This document shows positions 5,496 through 7,171 of a DNA stretch of 7,171 nt, piece after piece. Where the stretch lies: contig CAJMQM010000043.1 in assembly GCA_905215615.1 (NCBI GenBank), forward strand, positions 1 to 7,171, written 5' to 3'. The notes beneath the pieces were generated by a model that saw only the letters and a program-made list of their open reading frames with translations, was not told where the DNA came from and ran no database searches. This DNA is from an uncultured bacterium. GTDB lineage: Bacteria; Bacillota; Clostridia; TANB77; CAG-508. Positions within the stretch are counted from its first letter, which is position 1; the number at the start of each line of letters is the position of its first letter. The translations under genes and the position numbers were made by a program.

Positions 5496-5879
5496 TTAAA
5501 GTATGGTTTCTATTTCTTCTTTTACTTTTTCTTTCAACAAAAATAGCAAAGCAGCATTATCAATTTTATAGGTAACGTTAAAATAACTATTTACATTCGT
5601 ATTCTCGTAAGTATACGACATTGCTTTTCTAACGCAATTTACTGTTGTTTTATATTCTCTTGCTAACATAAAATATAATTCCATTGTTTTTAGTTCTTGT
5701 CTTTTATGTATTTCTATATCTAAAGTCATTACAATAGCTTTTAGCCAATATTTATAACCTAAACAATGTAATTTCATACCTATATCTTTTAATAACTGTT
5801 TTGCTATTTCTTCTATTTGTTGTACTGTTACAACTCTATTTATAGTATTGTTTATTAAAACTTCACTTACTTTTTCCAT
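5496..5879 (-). CDS. Stand-alone Spo0A C-terminal (DNA-binding) domain-like protein, 127 aa
   Basis: Most of the protein aligns by eye with the effector domain of Spo0A, the master regulator of sporulation. LLKDIGMKLHCLGYKYWLKA (29-48) corresponds to the Spo0A segment '[20 protein letters not shown]'. KTMELYFMLAREYKTTVNCV (64-83) corresponds to 'TKVLYPDIAKKFNTTASRV', and the C-terminal helix (about 108-125) also matches in position. There is no receiver domain and no phospho-acceptor Asp, so phosphorelay input is absent. In the recognition helix, the Spo0A sequence VERAIRH is replaced by VRKAMSY (83-89), losing Glu and Arg side chains that read the 0A box, so it probably recognises a different sequence. 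The start is ATG with AAAGGGG about 11 bases upstream. It likely acts as a cytoplasmic transcription factor, but its targets are unknown. Confidence 0.8.
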   Translation of the reverse strand: MEKVSEVLINNTINRVVTVQQIEEIAKQLLKDIGMKLHCLGYKYWLKAIVMTLDIEIHKRQELKTMELYFMLAREYKTTVNCVRKAMSYTYENTNVNSYFNVTYKIDNAALLFLLKEKVKEEIETIL

Positions 5880-5925
5880 TGTCGTTTATTCCCCTTTCTA
5901 TATAATATTAAGGTATCTTTTGTGC

Positions 5926-6048
5926 CTATCTATCGTCGTCGTCCATATATTTGTTCCACTTTTCCTCTTCTCTAGCTGCTATCATTATGCAGCATGTTAA
6001 GTATCCTAAAACAAAGCCTAAAATAACACCAATTATAAACTTTATCAT
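5926..6048 (-). CDS. 40-aa single-pass membrane peptide (DUF3789-like)
   Basis: ATG with GAGGTG six bases upstream opens a 41-codon ORF ending in TAG, placed between dUTPase and the Spo0A-like gene. The protein begins MIKFIIGVILGFVLGYLTCC, a glycine-spaced hydrophobic helix of about 20 residues. A charged tail follows (AAREEEKWNKY, then DDDDR). One membrane span and a short acidic cytoplasmic tail match the tiny DUF3789-type peptides common in clostridial phages. The Cys-Cys pair at the end of the span is unusual. The role is unknown. Its clear ribosome site and the lack of overlap with neighbours make it a likely real gene. Confidence 0.75.
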   Translation of the reverse strand: MIKFIIGVILGFVLGYLTCCIMIAAREEEKWNKYMDDDDR

Positions 6049-6059
6049 TTTTCACACCT

Positions 6060-6503
6060 CTACTTTCCTGTACTTCCAAATCCTCCTGTTCTTTCCGCTT
6101 CTGCTGTATCATTATCTACTTTTGCATATTTCATAAATATACCTTGTCCTAGTTTTTCGCCCGCTTCTAAAGTAACATCTTCATTAAGCATATTATAGAA
6201 AACAAATGCCATTTCCCCCTCATTATCAGCATTGTTATAGTAATCACTATCTACTACACCAACACCATTTAAAATTATTAAACCTTTCTTTTTAGGGTTA
6301 CTACTTCTATTAAATAGGAATAATGCCTCATCTTCTGGAAATTGTGCTTTTATTCCTGTTGGTATCATTGTTATTTCATGTGATTTACAAACCACTTTAT
6401 TAGGGTTAAAGAAATCATAACCAGCACTATTTTTTGTACTTCTTTCTGGTAATTTTAATAAACTACCTTCTTTCATATTTTCAACAAATTCAAATTTTCT
6501 CAT
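6060..6503 (-). CDS. dut: dUTP diphosphatase (trimeric dUTPase)
   Basis: A complete 147-aa homotrimeric dUTPase. It hydrolyses dUTP to dUMP and pyrophosphate in the cytoplasm, which lowers uracil incorporation into phage DNA and supplies dUMP for dTTP synthesis. All five family motifs are present in order: AGYDF (27-31), NRSSNPKKKGL (65-75), NGVGVVDSDYY (79-89) with the expected catalytic Asp85 and uracil-stacking Tyr88, EKLGQG (116-121), and the C-terminal RTGGFGSTGK (138-147) that closes over the substrate. After motif 3 the usual YxG turn is lengthened to YYNNADNEGE, a form I associate with Firmicute phage dUTPases. The start is ATG with AGGAGG about 7 bases upstream. It is the first gene after the 6504-6594 gap, so any promoter there would drive it. 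Identification is secure. Confidence 0.97.
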   Translation of the reverse strand: MRKFEFVENMKEGSLLKLPERSTKNSAGYDFFNPNKVVCKSHEITMIPTGIKAQFPEDEALFLFNRSSNPKKKGLIILNGVGVVDSDYYNNADNEGEMAFVFYNMLNEDVTLEAGEKLGQGIFMKYAKVDNDTAEAERTGGFGSTGK

Positions 6504-6523
6504 TTTATACCTCCTAATTTTTA

Positions 6524-6552
6524 TTGACTTCTAGCGTTATTTCTGTTAAAAT
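6524..6552 (+). promoter_or_regulatory. Promoter-like sequence pointing against the gene block
   Basis: TTGACT (6524-6529), a 17-bp spacer and TAAAAT (6547-6552) make a good sigma-70/sigma-A-like pair on the plus strand. Spacing is ideal, with five of six consensus matches in each box. It would transcribe rightward, antisense to the coiled-coil gene. The -10 box lies inside the neighbouring inverted repeat, so a repressor there could block it. In DNA this A/T-rich, such matches also occur by chance. I saw no comparably good minus-strand promoter in the gap. Confidence 0.3.
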
Positions 6553-6555
6553 AAC
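6536..6555. repeat. Inverted repeat, 7-bp arms with 6-bp loop
   Basis: GTTATTT (6536-6542) and its exact reverse complement AAATAAC (6549-6555) flank CTGTTA. The repeat lies about 33 bp upstream of the dUTPase start codon, so in the leader RNA it could form a small A/U hairpin. As DNA it could be a second protein-binding site next to the 18-bp palindrome. No T-tract follows on the coding strand, so a terminator is unlikely. Confidence 0.4.
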
Positions 6556-6561
6556 AATAAG

Positions 6562-6579
6562 AATGTTTATATAAACGTT
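6562..6579. promoter_or_regulatory. Imperfect 18-bp palindrome, candidate operator
   Basis: The 12-bp core GTTTATATAAAC (6565-6576) is a perfect palindrome. It extends to 18 bp (AAT-core-GTT) with one mismatched pair. It lies between the coiled-coil gene and dUTPase in the only clear intergenic gap of the block. An A/T palindrome this size could bind a dimeric repressor. As a hairpin its stem would be too weak, with no following T-run, to be a terminator. Function is inferred only. Confidence 0.35.
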
Positions 6580-6594
6580 TTAAAAAGAGTTTAC

Positions 6595-6921
6595 TTATAT
6601 ACTTTGACCAGTGTGTGAGCTAGGCTCTTTTTTATTTGTGTTTGTTAATTCTTGTATTTTATCTGTTACCATTTCTGCAATTTTATGTAAAAATGCTTTT
6701 TCGTTGTTATATGTGTTACATGTTGCAAATGCTTTTATATTTCTTAAATCTTCAATACGATTCATTCTTTCTTCTACTAATCTATCTTCTAATTGTTTTA
6801 TTTGTTTTTGTGCTTCTACTAAACCTTCGCCTTGCCTTGTAATTATTCTTCCGTAGAAACTATCATCATTACTATTTTCAACTGGCTTGCTTTTTGCCTC
6901 TTCTTTAAAATGTTTTCCCAT
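6595..6921 (-). CDS. Hypothetical protein with central coiled coil, 108 aa
   Basis: The start is well defined: ATG preceded by GGGAGG with about 8 bases of spacing, in a one-base TAATG overlap with the preceding 42-aa ORF. Residues 1-25 are hydrophilic and look disordered. From about residue 33 to 64 the protein is a run of charged heptad-like sequence (EAQKQIKQLEDRLVEERMNR), which suggests a coiled-coil dimerisation helix. A second helix (FLHKIAEMVTDKIQEL) follows near residues 77-92, then a polar tail. There are no catalytic motifs, signal peptide or membrane segment. It is the last gene before a roughly 90-bp non-coding gap, so it may end one transcript segment. The function is unknown. 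A scaffold or partner-binding role is only a guess from the coiled coil. Confidence 0.75.
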   Translation of the reverse strand: MGKHFKEEAKSKPVENSNDDSFYGRIITRQGEGLVEAQKQIKQLEDRLVEERMNRIEDLRNIKAFATCNTYNNEKAFLHKIAEMVTDKIQELTNTNKKEPSSHTGQSI

Positions 6922-7049
6922 TATTTTTTACCTCCCAACTGTTTTAAATTTTCTTTCATAATTTTTAATGTAGCTTTCATTCTATGTAATCTTTCATAAT
7001 CTATTCGCAAATATCTACATTCGTTTAATAATAATTCGTAATATTCCAT
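6921..7049 (-). CDS. Small hypothetical phage protein, 42 aa
   Basis: A 42-codon ORF starts with ATG immediately after the LysM gene's stop. The GGAGGG ribosome site lies inside the end of that upstream gene. The product (MEYYELLLNECRYLRIDYER at the start, ending QLGGKK) is highly charged and almost certainly helical. It has no Cys pair, signal or membrane segment. Its TAA stop overlaps the next gene's ATG by one base (TAATG), a typical translational-coupling junction. The ribosome site, tight packing and like-strand neighbours support a real gene. I do not recognise a family. Confidence 0.7.
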   Translation of the reverse strand: MEYYELLLNECRYLRIDYERLHRMKATLKIMKENLKQLGGKK

Positions 7050-7171
7050 TTATTTGCCCTCCATTAACAATATTTTTATAGTTTGTCCTTCATATATTGT
7101 TGCAGAAGTCATATTATTTAATTTTTCTACTTCATATATGTATTCTCTTGGATCTTGATTTTCTAGTTTAT
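7050..7171 (-). CDS. LysM-domain protein, C-terminal part only (cut by right edge)
   Basis: The last 39 codons of a gene that enters from the right edge and ends in TAA. The visible protein reads DPREYIYEVEKLNN, then a short spacer, IYEGQTIKILL and a few tail residues. This is the second half of a LysM module: the helix ending in LNN followed by the 'I-x-x-G-Q-x-I-x-I' strand. LysM domains bind the N-acetylglucosamine glycan of peptidoglycan or chitin. Small single-LysM proteins occur in early regions of Firmicute phages and in YneA-like division inhibitors, but the N-terminus that would show a signal or membrane anchor is outside the window. The next ORF starts directly after its stop, so the two are co-transcribed. 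I am fairly sure of the LysM call and have no firm role for it. Confidence 0.75.
   Translation of the reverse strand, partial: KLENQDPREYIYEVEKLNNMTSATIYEGQTIKILLMEGK

Noticed and set aside
5878..5886. TTGTCGTTT at the start of the Spo0A-like gene as a Spo0A box
   Set aside because: It matches only the TGTCG part of the TGTCGAA consensus and lies between ribosome site and start codon, so I do not call it a binding site.
6562..6579. Rho-independent terminator after the coiled-coil gene
   Set aside because: The palindrome is nearly all A/T with a very short possible stem and no U-tract in the minus-strand RNA.
6611..6856. Two plus-strand ORFs opposite the coiled-coil gene, downstream of the rightward promoter-like pair
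   Set aside because: They have Cys/Phe/Leu-rich shadow composition and no ribosome site. The promoter, if real, more likely makes an antisense RNA.
1..7171. Alternative genetic code, because none of the 19 complete genes on the minus strand ends in TGA
   Set aside because: All visible stops are TAA or TAG, which A/T bias can explain. Trp is encoded by TGG throughout and no gene needs TGA read through, so the standard bacterial code fits.
1..7171. CRISPR array, tRNA, rRNA or insertion sequence
   Set aside because: No spaced direct repeats of CRISPR size, no cloverleaf-like G+C-rich segment, no transposase and no IS-type terminal repeats were seen. The only repeats are the short tandem tracts reported.

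Overview
This is an A+T-rich stretch of phage or prophage DNA. Every convincing gene is on the minus strand, in one tightly packed polycistronic block, so transcription runs from the right edge (7171) to the left edge (1). The low G+C, AGA/AAA/ATA-rich codon use, strong AGGAGG-type ribosome sites and short phage genes point to a temperate siphophage or prophage of a low-G+C Firmicute, most likely a clostridium. A gene resembling the DNA-binding domain of Spo0A also fits a spore-forming lineage. The content is that of a phage early/replication module. No structural, packaging, integration or lysis gene is visible.

Layout in transcription order:
- 7171-6595: the tail of a LysM protein, a 42-aa ORF and a predicted coiled-coil protein.
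- 6594-6504: the only clear non-coding gap in the block, with two inverted repeats and an antisense promoter-like pair.
- 6503-5496: dUTPase, a 40-aa single-pass membrane peptide, and a stand-alone Spo0A C-terminal-domain-like protein.
- 5456-4514: a replication initiator of the DUF4373 (Lin1244/Lin1753 N-terminal) type, split by an apparent one-base frameshift. Its central linker holds eight TGCAA words next to an A/T-only 15-bp tandem repeat, which looks like an iteron-plus-unwinding-element origin inside the initiator gene.
- 4503-3605: three small conserved phage-type proteins.
- 3590-3180: a RusA-family Holliday junction resolvase.
- 3166-2161: a four-Cys mini-protein overlapping an orphan beta-class DNA methyltransferase whose N-terminus is encoded across an (AC)9 tract.
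- 2149-1: a run of unrecognised small early proteins, including a second apparent frameshift in a 65-codon gene, a two-zinc-ribbon protein, and a gene cut by the left edge.

How the parts fit together: the initiator would melt the origin and recruit the host replisome. dUTPase keeps uracil out of the new DNA, RusA resolves recombination or replication branches, and the methyltransferase marks the phage DNA. The Spo0A-like protein is a candidate regulator that could connect the phage to host development. The most notable points are the potentially phase-variable methyltransferase, the receiver-less Spo0A-like protein, the candidate intragenic origin, and two single-base frameshifts that are either sequencing errors or real inactivations.
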